Notes: generated from the sequence alone by a model not told the origin. Positions 1-11,837 are shown, counted from the first letter of the stretch. The stretch is 64,000 nt of DNA from Diospyros lotus (GCF_014633365.1 NC_068340.1:42607758-42671757), one strand, 5' to 3'. Translations and numbers: made by a program.

Positions 1-730
1 TTTTCTGTCTCTTCGTCCGCACTACACAAGTACGCAATAGGCAAAGCCCCCACAAACATTGTTATAGGTAGTGCAAGACGTGGCTTGAATAGCTGCTTAT
101 TCTTGGTGCAATGGCAAAATCATATGGTATTATTTGCTCAAAATTAACACCACACTCAGTAAAATGTAAGACTCGGAAAAGAAGTCAAGAAAATCAGTAA
201 AGATTTCATGCAAGAGCAAAACACTTTCATCAAATAAATGTCAATAATAGTAAAATTTTGACATTACATTGCAAGATCATATATCTATACCCCACTAGGT
301 ATTTTCAAAGAATAACAACCAATATGCTCAATACATTACAAAAAAAAAAAAAAATCACACCAAGGATGTAGAAGACTTAGCCTTTAAGCAACCACTCCTA
401 CAATAGGAAAATTTTGGGGAAAATAAATGGCTTGCATGACTTGGTAGTAATGCTAACCAGGTTTGTTCAGGTTTTCATGTACCTAAAACTAACTGCTAAT
501 TGATGTTCCCTGAGAAGGCAAGCCCTTGAGATTTTGACAGTTAAGGGTTCTTAAAACATGTAGTGAAGGTGCCTGGATTGAAATTCTCTAATAGAGGGTG
601 AAAATGAATGCCACCTTATTGGCATCCTAGTAGAACACAGTTATGAATTTTGTCCAATCCTTAGCATTATTACTTGTCTAATATGAAGAAAATATAATAG
701 TAATAAAGAAATCTTTCATAGCAGTATCAC
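1..730. other. intronic sequence, no exon seen
   Basis: This AT-rich stretch lies downstream, in minus-strand sense, of exon 2 of the Nudix hydrolase gene, so it should be intron 2. The donor of exon 2 (GTGATA) is at 725-730. The Nudix-box exon expected next was looked for on the minus strand and not found, so it probably lies left of position 1. An A-rich run sits near 340-355. Nothing else is recognisable. Confidence 0.55.
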
Positions 731-3700
731 CTGGGGCATCTGCCATGCTCCTGGAACATTCAATCTTGAAGCCACAAAAACCTGCAAGTTACTCAAAGAG
801 GATTACCATCTCTTGACATGCATCTATAAAGTTGTAATAAATTGAAATAAGAGGAATGTGGACTCTAGGTAACAAATAAATCTAATATACTTCATAACCC
901 ATCACCCTCCCTACTTTCCCCCCAGCCTCCATTGATTGAACCCCCATAGTCAAGACATGAATATAATATATTATCAGGCATGAAAGGAGAAAGAAGACAT
1001 TAGAAGGCTGAGGTATCCACATATTTGGGTGTCCTAGATACAGTTTTCTTGACCAAAATTTCAGTTCTTTCTGACAATAGAAAAAAAAGTAGTTTAAATA
1101 CACTTCAGAAATTGTGCACCATTAACCTAATTTTTGGGCCTTTAATCAACAAGTGCAACAAGTGGTTCCTAGATATTCTCTCAGACAAAATGAGGATTGA
1201 GGATGGCATCAACCTGTATATATGTATTTGTGGGGTTAATATTGAAGAAATTCAAAGTTGGTAAAGTGTGCCAAAACTAAGAGATTCATGCCTCTTTGCT
1301 TCAGAACTATGCAGGATACTACTAAAGAGAAAAAAAATTGCAAAAGAACAACATCAAGGGCCTGTTTAGATGTAGAAAACATTTTCTCTCCAATTTTCTA
1401 TTGAATAATTGAATCTCCAACTGTAAAATAGAAAACTCAATTTTCTAATTTTTCAATTTTATACTATGAATTGGAAAACATCAAAAAGATCGTCTAAATT
1501 TTCTGGAAAAGAATGCTATTGCTTTTTGAAAAATGAAATGTTAGAGCATGTTTAGTTGTAAAATTGGAGTTGAAAAATTAGAAAATATTTTCTATAACCG
1601 AACATATAGTGTTTATAGATCTAGAAAAGGCCTATGATAGGGTCCCTAGAGAAGTATTATGGAGGGTTTTAGAGAAAAAAAGAGTCAAAATAGCCTATAT
1701 ACAAGCCCTTAAGGACATGTATCATGGTGTAGAGACAAGGGTCAGAACATGCGGAGGGGATACTGAACCATTTACAACTACAATAGGACTGCATCAAGGT
1801 TCTGCACTAAGCCCATACTAATTTGCCCTAGTAATGGATGAACTCACTAAAGATATTCAGACAGATGTGCCATGGTGTATGCTATTTGCAGACGACATAG
1901 TGTTGGTGGATGAAACAAAAGACGGAGTGAACACTAAGCTTGAGTTGTGGAGAAACAATTTAGAATCTAAAGGATTTAAATTAAGTAGAAAGAAAACAGA
2001 ATATATGGAATGCAAATTTAGTAAAAATGCAAGAGTGGATGATGTTATAATAAAATTAGAAGACCAAATCTTACAAAGAAAAGACCATTTTCGATATTTG
2101 GGATCAGTGATTCAAAAAGATGGAGAAATCCACGAGGATGTCGCACATAGAATTAAGGCAGGTTGGCTAAAATGGAGAAATGCATCGGGGGTGTTATGTG
2201 ATGGTAAAATCCCATTAAAATTGAAAGGAAAATTTTATAGGACAGCTATAAGACCAGTCCTGTTGTATGGCTCAGAATGTTGGGCAGTCAAATACCAACA
2301 TGAGCAAAAGACGAGTGTAGCGGAGATGAGGATGTTAAGATGGATGTGCGAACATACAAGAAAGGATAAAATTAGAAATGAAGTTATTCGTAATAAGGTA
2401 GGAGTAGTGCCAATTGTGGAGAAGATGAGAGAGACTAGACTAAGATGGTTTGGTCATGTGAGAAGGAGACTAAGAGACGCTCCTGTGAGGAGAGTTGATG
2501 AAATGGAACAATTAGTCACAAAAAGAGGTAGAGGTAGACCCAAGAAGACTTTGAGAGAGACATTAAAATTTGATATGAAATATATGGATCTAAATGAGGA
2601 TATGACAAAAGACAGAAATACATGGAAGTCTAGAATTCATGTAGCCGACCCCACATAGTGGGATAAAGGGTGGATATGTTGTTGTTGTTGTTGTTTTCTA
2701 TAACTGAACAGACCCTAAGATTCCAATTATGTCACAAAAACCATTTCATAAACAACTGTTTTAGTTTTGGTAAAAGCTTTGGAAACAATTGACCAATACT
2801 TAAAATGGATGATAGGAGCTTAAATGAGCAAGCATGTACATGCAAATATAGGCACCAAGTGAACACACACACATATATATGCCACTGTATAGATATGCAG
2901 CAGTGCAGCCAATATTTTCTCAGACAGATCAAAGTATCATCTCATTATTTATTCACCGATTCTTCTTCCATTAAATTCAGGAGTTCACCCCATATGCAAT
3001 CATGCCATTTCTTTTATATGGAATCACAAATTGATTCCAGGAAACACATTTTAAGACTGATTCCAAAAAAATATGACAGTATCACCCCCACTTTAAATGC
3101 AAATAAATGAAATCTTCACCAAGATGACATAAATCAGATGACAGGGAGATACATAAAGATAACCTATCAATTCAAGATGCAGCATTAATGAAGCACACAT
3201 GCACGTGCATGAAGAAAGGGCATCAGGAATAGTCCTACTCCTAGCATGTCCAATGGGTACCCTGGTAACCTTTTTTTTTTTTTTTTTGTGATACAAGAAA
3301 GGGTCAAGGAAAGGCCAATATCTATGTTTAAAAACTTATAATTGGCATATAATCTAAATACTTGATTTGATAAAAAGTAATAAGGATCTTCAAACAACTA
3401 AAATTTTACTAAGCTGTATATTTAGACTCAATACTTAATGGATCTATTGACTAAAGAATGATAATGACTGCACTAATTAATCTCCTTTATTTTCAAATAC
3501 TAAAGATTGAATCAATCTATATTGCTAAAAAATTATAGTTTAGAACTTTTCATGTATTGACTGAAGAAAGTTGACAACTGCCCTAGCAAATCTCTCTCTC
3601 GCTGTGCGTGCAAAAACCACACAAGGACTTTTTAAATGCAGCAACTTAAAAGAAAAGTATGTCGGAATTTTTTTATCAATGTTAGTTGAAGAAGATTGAC

Positions 3701-3782
3701 ACCCTTTCACTCTAAAATCTAACTTAGAAAATCATGAAATCATGAAAAAATTTCAGTTTACATTTCCTCTCCGCACACCCCC

Positions 3783-3813
<31 letters not shown>

Positions 3814-4282
3814 AAAAAAAAATGGATTGGTGTCAAGTAAGCCCACACAAATCCATGTACTCTGCCCCAGTAGGTATAGATACAGCCATGTCTGCGAGAA
3901 AAATGCAAATAAACATGGAGATTTAATTTATGAAAAATCAAATGGCCGAAAATCCTAGCAAAAAAGAAAACTATAAATAAGGAAAGAAAGAAAGCAATTA
4001 TATGAGAGCCAATAGACCGCTTGATTGTCATAAAACGATCGCTGATTTTTCAAACAGTTGATCTGGTTGAAGGACGTACTTCAGAAAGAGGTCCAAAGAT
4101 TATGCACGCAACATGAGGCGTCAACAAGCAAATTCAACAAACAAAACAAACACAACTACAACTAATTCAGGCAAAAAATAAAAAATAAAAAGAAACCATG
4201 CGGCTTAAGTAAATACTTAAAACCAGAGGGAAAACGGGGCCTAGTACAAAAAACTCGAAACAAAGTCTAGGGTTGATGTACC

Positions 4283-4316
<34 letters not shown>

Positions 4317-4400
4317 GTGTTGGTAACGATTTACCTGATTGTCAGAATTGATGAGGCAGACTCCGACGTTGGGACGATAACCAGAGGGCAGGTCCTCCAT
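731..4400 (-). CDS. NUDT25: Nudix hydrolase, NUDT25-like, first two exons (partial)
   Basis: This is the 5' part of a plant Nudix hydrolase; the rest lies left of the window. Exon 1 is 4335-4400 (22 codons, ATG at 4398-4400) and reads [20 protein letters not shown] plus two residues, ending CAG|GTAAAT. Exon 2 is 731-781 (17 codons), follows TTGCAG and reads [17 protein letters not shown], with donor GTGATA. Both junctions are phase 0. From family knowledge, this is the start of the plant NUDT25/26/27 group, which hydrolyses diadenosine polyphosphates and related pyrophosphates. NUDT26 and NUDT27 carry plastid or mitochondrial presequences. This protein starts directly at the conserved GYRPNVG block, so a cytosolic NUDT25-type product is inferred. 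The catalytic Nudix box would be in exon 3, which is not visible. The 3.55 kb intron 1 (782-4334) is swollen by transposons. A minus-strand TATA box lies about 120 bp upstream of the ATG. The family call is firm; the exact paralogue is less so. Confidence 0.82.
1358..2715. mobile_element. Tourist/Harbinger-like MITE, split by an RTE LINE
   Basis: The left end GGGCCTGTTTAGATGTAGAAAA and the right end, read in reverse complement as GGGTCTGTTCAGTTATAGAAAA, form an imperfect terminal inverted repeat (TIR) of about 22 bp. The flanking triplets are CAA and TAA, close to the TAA duplication of this superfamily. The interior is non-coding and AT-rich. Positions 1543-1604 carry a second similar motif (GCATGTTTAGTTGTAAAA). 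The LINE at 1605-2693 interrupts it near the right end. The element lies in intron 1 of the Nudix gene. Confidence 0.6.
1605..2693 (+). mobile_element. RTE-type LINE, 5' truncated
   Basis: This insertion is framed by a 17 bp target duplication at 1588-1604 and 2694-2710, with one mismatch. It begins inside the reverse transcriptase, as is usual for 5'-truncated LINEs. It ends with the RTE signature: the last codons encode ADPT, a stop at 2656-2658, then ACATAGTGGGATAAAGG and a (GTT)n tail. Reading frame 1609-2658 carries the RT palm blocks HQGSALSPY and [10 protein letters not shown] and is open except for one TAA at 1819-1821 where Leu is expected after SPY. The endonuclease domain is absent. 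It is inserted in the MITE in the Nudix intron. Confidence 0.9.
3778..3822. repeat. poly(C)26-poly(A)19 homopolymer block
   Basis: Twenty-six C residues are followed directly by nineteen A residues. Long C/G homopolymers are rare in plant DNA and prone to length error in assembly. On the transcribed minus strand this would be T19 then G26 inside an intron. Confidence 0.9.
4285..4313. repeat. (GA)n microsatellite
   Basis: About 14 AG repeats lie in intron 1, some 20 bp from the exon 1 splice donor. On the transcribed strand this is a (CT)n tract. Confidence 0.9.
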
Positions 4401-4520
4401 TTTCTGCTCGCACAGAAAAAGGTCAGAATAATTGAGGAGGGAGAGGAGAGAAACAGAGAGGGTCACTGCGAGTCTGCGATTCGAGCACTATCACCAGAAT
4501 TTAAAAGGTCCGATGCTTCT

Positions 4521-4530
4521 GCATATATAG
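4521..4530 (-). promoter_or_regulatory. TATA box of the Nudix gene
   Basis: On the minus strand this reads CTATATATGC, about 120 bp upstream of the Nudix ATG. That would place transcription start near 4490-4495 and leave a 5' leader of roughly 90-95 bases rich in CTCTC/TTTCTC. The call rests on motif and spacing only. Confidence 0.45.
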
Positions 4531-5138
4531 CGTGACGGTGACGACGGCGATGCGTTCTATATTCTAATTGTATATATTGCTGATATTCACTTTGTATATA
4601 CTACATACACTGAAGTGGAGAGACTCACCACTCAGGGCGAGGTGGCTTCACCCCCTGTTATCCTGCGCACCATCACTTCTCGATTGCAACTTATTGAGAT
4701 CGATTCCGTTAGTCAAACTTCGAGGTGTTGAAATTAGATGAATGAAATTAGGAAGCCGTCAGGCTCACAGTCTTCCCATGCACCCTCATTTCATGGCCAA
4801 GCGGCTCTCTTATTCGCAATTGACTAAATAGGATATAGATAATTGGCCAGTTATAATCTTTATATATATAAAAGTACGGTGGTTTGAAAAAAAAAAATTC
4901 TCTCAAAACTTGCATTAATAATTTGTATTTAATAATTTATATTAATAATTTAAAATTTTTAATTACTTTGAAATAATAAATATTAATTACTGTAAAATTA
5001 ATAATGAATCTTAAATACATGAGTTTTTCAATGTTAATAATTAATTTTTTAATATATTATTATGTGAATATTAAATATTTAATTAATTCATCAATCAATC
5101 AAAAATAAATACTATTTATGAGGAATGTGAATAGATAT
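4531..5138. other. intergenic, AT-rich
   Basis: This is upstream sequence of the Nudix gene followed by an AT-rich stretch with repeated TTAATAATTT-like words at about 4910-5100. No gene or transposon end was seen. Confidence 0.5.
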
Positions 5139-5679
5139 TGTCGACGTTCGAAATTAGTCGACTGTGATTCGATTTGCCCATTCTGAGAAATGAGCGAGAA
5201 AAGAGAAAAAATGATACGCACCAGAGAAATTTGGATGGTTCAGTTAGCATTCCGACGGCCAGCACCTGCAAGCACTCCGACGTTCAAGTAAGTAAGGGAA
5301 TAAGTTGTGTATTACCAAGTCAGATAGTGAAAGCGTATCTCGGCTTTGAAGAGAACCAGCTAAATATAGAAGGGGATGCCTTCTCTACATGTACTGTGCT
5401 TTTGCATATGATGGGACTGAATACTAGCACCGGTGAGGTTTTCTAGGTAGCAGCATGGCGTTGACTGGACCCTTATTAATGCTGATGGGATCCAAGACGA
5501 GCGCACAAATACCCAGTAGAGATTGCAATGATGCTGCTGCAGATTAGTATAGGGCCAGGATAGGACCATCATAGGCTAAGAGATGGGTCGAGAAAGAAAA
5601 TAGATTGGGCCCGAACAGTCCAGCTAGAATTAGAGATGGCAAAATGGGCTCGGCCCGACGGGCTGGCCCGTTGGGGCCC

Positions 5680-5790
5680 GAGCTAGGGCCAGCAGTTTGC
5701 TGGCCCATTTAAGGCCGGGCCGATTTGGCCCGGCCCGCTTGGCCCAGCGGGCCAAATAGTGGCAGGCCGGGCTGGCTTGCTTGGCCCGCC
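5680..5790. repeat. hAT subterminal repeat, left copy
   Basis: The words GAGCTAGGGCCAG, GCTGGCCCATTT, GGGCCGATTTGG and GTGGCAGGCCGG occur here in the same order and orientation as in the right subterminal region at 10250-10340. The element therefore carries a direct subterminal repeat of about 90 bp in addition to its inverted ends. The core GGGCCAGCAGTTTGCTGGCCC is itself a hairpin. Confidence 0.75.
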
Positions 5791-5851
5791 GGCCCGTTAA
5801 TCGCCCACAAAACCCCCCACCCTCAGCCTCGCCTCTCGCCCTCACCCTAAC

Positions 5852-7384
5852 TGATGTGTGATTTTATGCACAATTAATTCGGGCAAGTGTACCTTAGTCA
5901 AATTTGCATATAGTGATGAAAAGATGTCGATCTCACGAGGACTAGATCACAATACCAAAACGATTCTAAATTAACCTAAGTTGAACCAATTAATTAATCA
6001 ATGAAGAAAAATGAAAATAAATGGAAAACTGGATTCTTTGTGAGAAAAATTAATTAATAAATGCACTAGGGTTTAGATTTCATTTAATCTAGGTTATGGA
6101 ATTATCTATTCAATCCGATTCAAAACCATAAATACATTTATAGTATTTTATAATTATTTGCATGTGATGGTGGATTTCCCTCAATTAATTAATAAGCTTT
6201 CTCAAGTCATAGTAATCCTTTATTAATTCAATTTCACTGTCAGATTTCTGAGCAGATATCAACGAAATAAATAAGCATTAAGTTCTTTGGAAACCTCTAA
6301 TCTCGGAAGGGGATTTGACTCACTAAGCTTCCTCAATTCCCACACATGAGTTAATCATCTTTCGATCTCATAGTCAAACATGTGATTTATATTGCCTATG
6401 GATCTAATTTATAACAATCCTTTAGTCAGTCATGCATAAATCATTAAATCATTAAAAGGTGGCCAATCTTTTAAAGCATTAAACACAACAATATAAATTC
6501 CTCACACAAATAATAATTGGGTTTTGAATCAAACCAAACAAATACTCACATAATTCCAGAATTAAAATCCATCCAAACCCTAGCTAAAATAAATTAACTA
6601 GACATTATTAACATAAAAATAAAAACAGAAATTAAATGAATGAAACAGAGAGGCTCCCTGTCCTAGATTTGAAACAGATCTGGGCACGGCTGCTGGCTCC
6701 AATCTTTGTATTGTTCGCGACTTCAATTTCCCCTTTTGTGTCCGCTACTTCTCTTCTTCAATCTCACTATGCGCGGCTTCCCAATTGCTTCGCTGTGCGT
6801 AGTTCCAAGCCTCTTTTGTTTTAATCTCCAATTCCTTTCAATCGTGTGCGCGGCTGCTGGCTCCCTGTCCCATGTTCACATATTAATATATATATATATA
6901 TGTATGACATGGGCCGCCCTAGCCAAGCCCAATTCAAGCCACTGCCTTTTATTTGTTTAATAATATATATATATATATATATATAAAAACATGCACATGG
7001 CATTCACGCCACTGCCAATTAATATATATATATATAATAGTTATGTTATTATAATATTATATATAAATAATATAAGATAAAATATAATATATATAATATT
7101 TAATATACTATTAAATATAATAGCTTTAATTATATTATAATATTAGTTATTTAAAATATTTATTTATTTTTTTAATTTATAATATTAATTATAAAATTAA
7201 CTTTATAATATATATATTTTTTCTTTTTATGCCCAAGTCTTCAAATTTATTTCCTTTGCTGGATTCCTACAAAACAAGATTAAAACAATGTAAAATTCAT
7301 ATAAACACACATTTATGTAGGAAAAATAGCACAAGATTAAGATAAAAAAATAAATAAAAATATGTATACAATTAAGCCCTATCA
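5852..7384 (+). mobile_element. solo LTR inside the hAT element
   Basis: The segment starts TGATGTGTGATTTT and ends CCCTATCA. It is flanked by the exact 5 bp duplication CTAAC (5847-5851 and 7385-7389). It is non-coding, with the tRNA-distal LTR wording of many plant Gypsy elements (AAGTGTACCTTAGTC, GTCGATCTCACGAGGAC). A very AT-rich stretch with (TA)n tracts lies at 6880-7220. No internal region remains, so it is called a solo LTR. It lies in the 5' non-coding part of the hAT element. Confidence 0.85.
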
Positions 7385-7745
7385 CTAACCCTCTGCCTCG
7401 CCCTCGCCCTCACCCTCGTCTCGCCCTCTGTCATCCTCACCCTCTGTCGCCCTCGCCCTCACCCTCTACCTCGCCCTTGCCCTTACCCTTGTCTCGCCCT
7501 CTGTCATCCTCGCCCTCGCCCTCGTCCTCGCCCGCGCCCCTCGCTCTCTCCCTGGCTCGCCCTCTGTCTCGCCCTCACCCTCGCCCTGGCCCGCGCCCCT
7601 CGCTCTCGCCCTCGCTCACCCTCTGTCTCGCCCTCGCCCTCTCCATCACCAGCGCCCCTCGCCCACGCCCCTCGCCCTCCCTCGCCGCCCTCGCCCCTCT
7701 GTCGCCCGAGCCCCTTGCCCTCTCTCGCTCACTGCCTCGCTCACG
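7385..7745. repeat. (CCCTCG)n-like C-rich tandem tract
   Basis: Degenerate hexamers CCCTCG/CCCTCA/CCCTCT run for about 350 bp in the 5' region of the hAT element. They restart exactly where the solo LTR split them, since the same words occur at 5812-5851. The strand is almost free of G-runs and strongly C-rich, so i-motif or G4 structure is possible. Confidence 0.85.
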
Positions 7746-7894
7746 CCGCCTGCCTCTATTGCCTAGCTAAAGCAAGGTAAGTTAAGTTTTTTTGTTAATT
7801 ATTTGCCTAGCTAAAGCTTAAAGTTTTGTGTTAATTATTTAAAATGAATTATTTTAATTATTTACAGTGAGGATTCTTCTGTTAGAAATTTAGA

Positions 7895-10088
7895 ATGGAT
7901 GGTGATGATCAAATTTCGAGAGGAATCCCTAGTAATGTTAATGAGGAATCCATCTCACAATCATAATCAAAAAAGCCTAAAATTTTAACCTCTGATGTGT
8001 GGAACCATTTTGTGAAAATTGGTGTTGGTAGTGATGGCAAACCAAGGTGTAAATGCAAGGGGTGTGGTAAAGAATATTCATGTCCATCTAAATCAGGAAC
8101 CTCTCATTTAAGTCGTCATATTCCTAAATGTATGATGATTTCTAAGTATAATGATGCGGGAGATATGTTTATTGATTATGAAGGGAAGTTGAAGAGAAAA
8201 AAATTTGATCCTAAAGTAAATCGTGAACTTATTGCTCAGATGATTATTTCACATGGTACTCCCTTTAATATGGTTGACTGGAAGGGGTTTAGAAATTACC
8301 AAAAGTTTCTGAATGGACATTGTAAGTTCATTTGTAGAAATACTGCTAAAACGGATGTCTTGAGAACATATGAAATAGAGAAAGAGAAGTTAAAACAACA
8401 ATTGGCCCAAATTCCTGGTAGAGTTTGTTTGACTTTTGATGTTTGGACTGCATGCACTAATCATGGATTTATTTCTCTTACTGTTCATTATGTTGATGGC
8501 AATTGGAAGTTAAATAGTAAGATATTGTCATTTGCTCATATGAAGCCACCACATAGTGGACATGAATTATCATTGAAGGTGTTGGAATTTTTAAAGGATT
8601 GGGGATTGGAGAAAAAAAAAATTTCCCTCACTTTGGACAATGCCACTTCAAATGACAACATGCAAAATATATTGAAAGAACATTTAAATTTGTCGAATAC
8701 TTTGTTGCTTAATGGAGAGTTCTTTCACATTAGATGTTGTGCTTATATACTGAACCTTATTGTTCAAGATGGTTTGAAGGTAGCTAGTGAGGCATTGCAT
8801 AAAATAAGACAAAGTGTTCATTATGTGAGGGGTTCAGAAGCTAGGATGAGACAATTTTATCAATGTATTGAGCAAGTTGGTGGAATTGATACAGGAATTG
8901 GGTTGAGACCGGATGTTGTCACTAGATGGAACTGCACCTACATAATGCTTGAGAGTGCACTCAAGTATCGTCGTGCATTTCATAGTTTAAGCTTATGTGA
9001 TAAAAATTATAGGTGATGTCCATCAAGTGATGAGTGGACAAGAGGGGAGATAATTTGTGAATTCTTGAAGCCATTTTATACTATCACTAATTTGATTTCT
9101 GGATCCTCTTACCCTACATCTAATTTGTATTTTGGGGAAATTTGGAGGATAGAGTGTCTCTTGACATCTAACTTGGAAAATGATGATGAGTTGATTGCAA
9201 GTATGAGTGCAAGGATGAAAGAAAAATTTGATAAGTATTGGAGTGATTATAGAGTGGTTCTTGCATTTGGGGCGATTCTTGATCCAACCAAGAAGTTTAA
9301 CTTTTTGAGGTACACTTATTCAAAACTCAATCCTTATAACTATGAAGAGAAGTTGGAAAGGGTGAAGACGGCTTTGTATAGGCTTTATGGTGAATATGTT
9401 AACAATGGTTTATCAAGTTCAAGTTCAATGCCTTCCTCAAATGTTAGTGGATCACAAATTTCCATTGGAGGTGAACAAGCAAAGAAGTCAAAAAATATAT
9501 ATGATGTAAGTCTATATTTTTTGAAAACACTTGTTCATATATAATTGATATAAATATTTGCTTGACTATTTTTTTGATTATTTGATAGGATTTTGAAGCA
9601 TTTGATTGCCAAGTTTCTAACGATGCCGAAAAATCCCAACTTGATATTTATTTGGAAGAGCCAAGGATTCCAATATCGGGAGCATTTGATGTCTTGACAT
9701 ATTGGAGAGAGCGAGCTAATAAAGGGAAAATTATTGCAAAGATGGCTTGTGATATATTGAGTATTCCGATAACAACCGTAGCATCGGAGTCCGCTTTTAG
9801 CATTGGATCTCGTATTTTGAACAAGTATAGAAGTCGTTTGCATGATGAAACAGTTCAAACTCTCTTGTGCACACGGAGTTGGTTACATGGTTTTGGAGGT
9901 AATTTTTTTTAAACTTTCTAATATCTAGGATTTAACATAATATTAAACATTTCTCTTATATGATAAATAATTAACATATGTAATTTTTTATTATAGATGA
10001 TGATGAGGAGGAGGAGTCAAGCATTGATGATATAAGACTTTCTAAACAAGACTCAAATGTTGTTGTTGATGAAGAGGATGAAGATTAG
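7895..10088 (+). pseudogene. hAT transposase (BED zinc finger, RICESLEEPER-like), two nonsense codons
   Basis: This is the transposase of the surrounding element. Exon 1 is 7895-9505, exon 2 is 9589-9898 and exon 3 is 9997-10088 (stop TAG 10086-10088). Introns are GTAAGT...GATAG and GTAATT...TATAG, and phases agree. The product would be 670 residues, close to the usual 650-750. A BED finger (CKCKGCGKEY ... HLSRH) lies at about residues 45-75. Catalytic-core Asp residues are in LTFDVW (about 182) and LTLDNA (about 248). The C-terminal dimerisation domain reads ITTVASESAFSIGSRIL. The end is acidic. Two in-frame stops break it: TAA at 7964-7966 and TGA at 9014-9016, the latter probably once Trp. 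No frameshift was found. The start is the first ATG in frame; the long open frame would otherwise begin at 7997. The copy is recently inactivated and could still be mobilised in trans. Confidence 0.9.
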
Positions 10089-10249
10089 AGGCATAATTTT
10101 TAATTATTTTTTTTCTTTTTATTTGTAATTTAGCATCTAGAAATGACTTTTTGAGCAAATTATTTTTCTTCAAAGTGGGCTAAATGGCCAAATATGGTAT
10201 CAAAAAAAAAAAAATGAGCGGGCCTGTTTGGCCCGCGAGCCCGTGGCAG

Positions 10250-10340
10250 GTCGAGCTAGGGCCAGTAATCTGCTGGCCCATTTTTAAGCGGGCCGATTTG
10301 GCTTGGCTCGCGGGCCACTTGGTGGCAGGCCGGCCCGGCC
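10250..10340. repeat. hAT subterminal repeat, right copy
   Basis: This is the directly oriented partner of the left subterminal repeat, with the words GAGCTAGGGCCAG, CTGCTGGCCCATTT, GGGCCGATTTGG and GTGGCAGGCCGG in the same order. Such repeats are typical transposase binding regions in hAT elements; binding here is inferred. Confidence 0.75.
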
Positions 10341-10671
10341 CGTTTGCCATCTCTAGCTAGAATGATGTGTAGCCCATCATTACTCCACGGTCTTCTCACT
10401 CATGTGAGCTGAAGGATCAAGCGGTCCGTGAGTTGAATGATCCCGCGGTCAACGAATTGAGAGTGCCGCTGGGAGCTCGCTTGGTCTGTGGTCTACGAGC
10501 TTAATGTGTTGATGGGAGCTTGCCTGGTTCGCGGTCTGAGCTCGGAATAGGTGACGTGCGAGCTGGTTCTGACGATCTTGGCCTTGGGCCTGTGTGGGCT
10601 TCAGGAGACTTGGGTCGACTTGCAAGGTCGAGTTCAGCCCACTTAGTTTTTTTCGAGAAATACCCATAACA

Positions 10672-11837
10672 GATACTTAAAGTATTAATTAAGTCACGGA
10701 TATTTATCCATTAAATAAAATCTTATTTTTATATAATATAATAATATTTAATATATTATATTAAAGTATAATAGTTTGTAAATTTTTTTCCCTCCAAATC
10801 TGCCAAGTTATTTTTGCCTCTAAAATTTATATTAAATTTGCATGGATTTTCTAAGAAATATTAATAGACAATTTGAACTATTAATTAAGTAATAGAAAAT
10901 TATCAATTTATTTAAAATTTTATCGTTATATCTTTATTCTATATATATATAATATTAAAATAGAATAGTCAGACAAAATATTTTGACAAGTGTCAATCAA
11001 TGGTGAATTTTTTCCTAAAAAACTTACATTAAATCAAATATTGTGCTTAATTATTTATTAATTTTACTTTAATAATTATATTATAGTATTAAAAATGTGA
11101 TATCTTAAAAAGTTCATAAAAAAATATTTAAAGTTGTCAAATGTTTGGGTTTTTCAATGCTAATTAATATTTAAGATATCATATTTTTAAGACTATGGAA
11201 GAAATCAAAATTAATATTTTTAAAGTTTTGTTATTATTGAAAGACTTATTTTTACTCATATTTAAGAATTTTAATCTATATTTATAATATAATAAATAGA
11301 AAATAACTAAAGGATATATTATAAATTTTATAATATTTATTTATAAATAAATATAATATAATATAATAAATAAAAAAATTTATAAATATTTTGTCAAATG
11401 ACCTACTTAATGTGTTAATTATTTTTTAGCACATTAAATGGTGGTACATTGAATTAAGAATGTTTTCTATTAGCATATTGACGAATAATTAATTAAACTT
11501 AAATTTTGATAAAAAAAATTGAGTATTAAAAGAAAAAAATTGTAATTATCAATTATGTTATAATTATTTAAAATAACTAGTTTAATTTTTTATTTTTAAA
11601 TTAAACTACCAGTGTATCACACGAGTTTACCATTAGTTTGTATAAAATTAACATTATTCAATCATTTTTTATATCAAAATAAACAATATATATAAAAATA
11701 GAACATGATTATAAAAATATTTTATGATTATATTTTGATTGGATCTTATATAAAATTTCTATTATTAGTATTATTTTGTATTTAAATATACTACTAAAAT
11801 TAAGATTTACGTATGAAAAGCGAGCGAAAAGAAAAAT
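10672..11837. other. AT-rich gene-less stretch
   Basis: Over a kilobase of AT-rich DNA made of TATAAT/AATATT words. No coding frame, transposon end or RNA gene could be identified. Confidence 0.5.

Larger units (their letters stand above)
2716..4334. other. remainder of Nudix intron 1
   Basis: No exon or coding fragment was recognised here. The stretch contains a run of about 17 T near 3271-3287, the poly(C)/poly(A) block at 3778-3822 and the (GA)n tract at 4285-4313 just inside the splice donor of exon 1. Confidence 0.5.
5631..10355 (+). mobile_element. hAT transposon with perfect 8 bp TSD
   Basis: The ends are TAGAGATGGCAAA and its inverted copy TTTGCCATCTCTA, flanked on both sides by GCTAGAAT (5623-5630 and 10356-10363), an exact 8 bp duplication as hAT transposases make. 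Subterminal regions are rich in GGGCC/GGCCC words. The element is 4725 bp, including a 1533 bp solo LTR at 5852-7384. It encodes one three-exon transposase read rightward from 7895. Its end type and transposase match the plant Ac-like / RICESLEEPER branch. Confidence 0.93.
5139..10671 (+). mobile_element. solo LTR (family A), interrupted by a hAT element
   Basis: The outer pieces, 5139-5630 and 10364-10671, together make an LTR of about 800 bp that starts TGTCGACG and ends CCCATAACA. The flanks GATAT (5134-5138) and GATAC (10672-10676) are a near-perfect 5 bp target duplication. The 3' part shares wording with the solo LTR at 11983-12645: an ACTCATG[T/C]GAGCTG segment, several GGGAGCTTGC motifs, and the ...ATAACA end. 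No internal coding region remains. The hAT element at 5631-10355 sits in its middle. Confidence 0.6.

Noticed and set aside
7477..7770. Open frame for a Pro/Ser/Leu/Ala-rich protein
   Set aside because: It is a by-product of the (CCCTCG)n-like tract in the hAT 5' region; frames are open because the repeat lacks stop codons.
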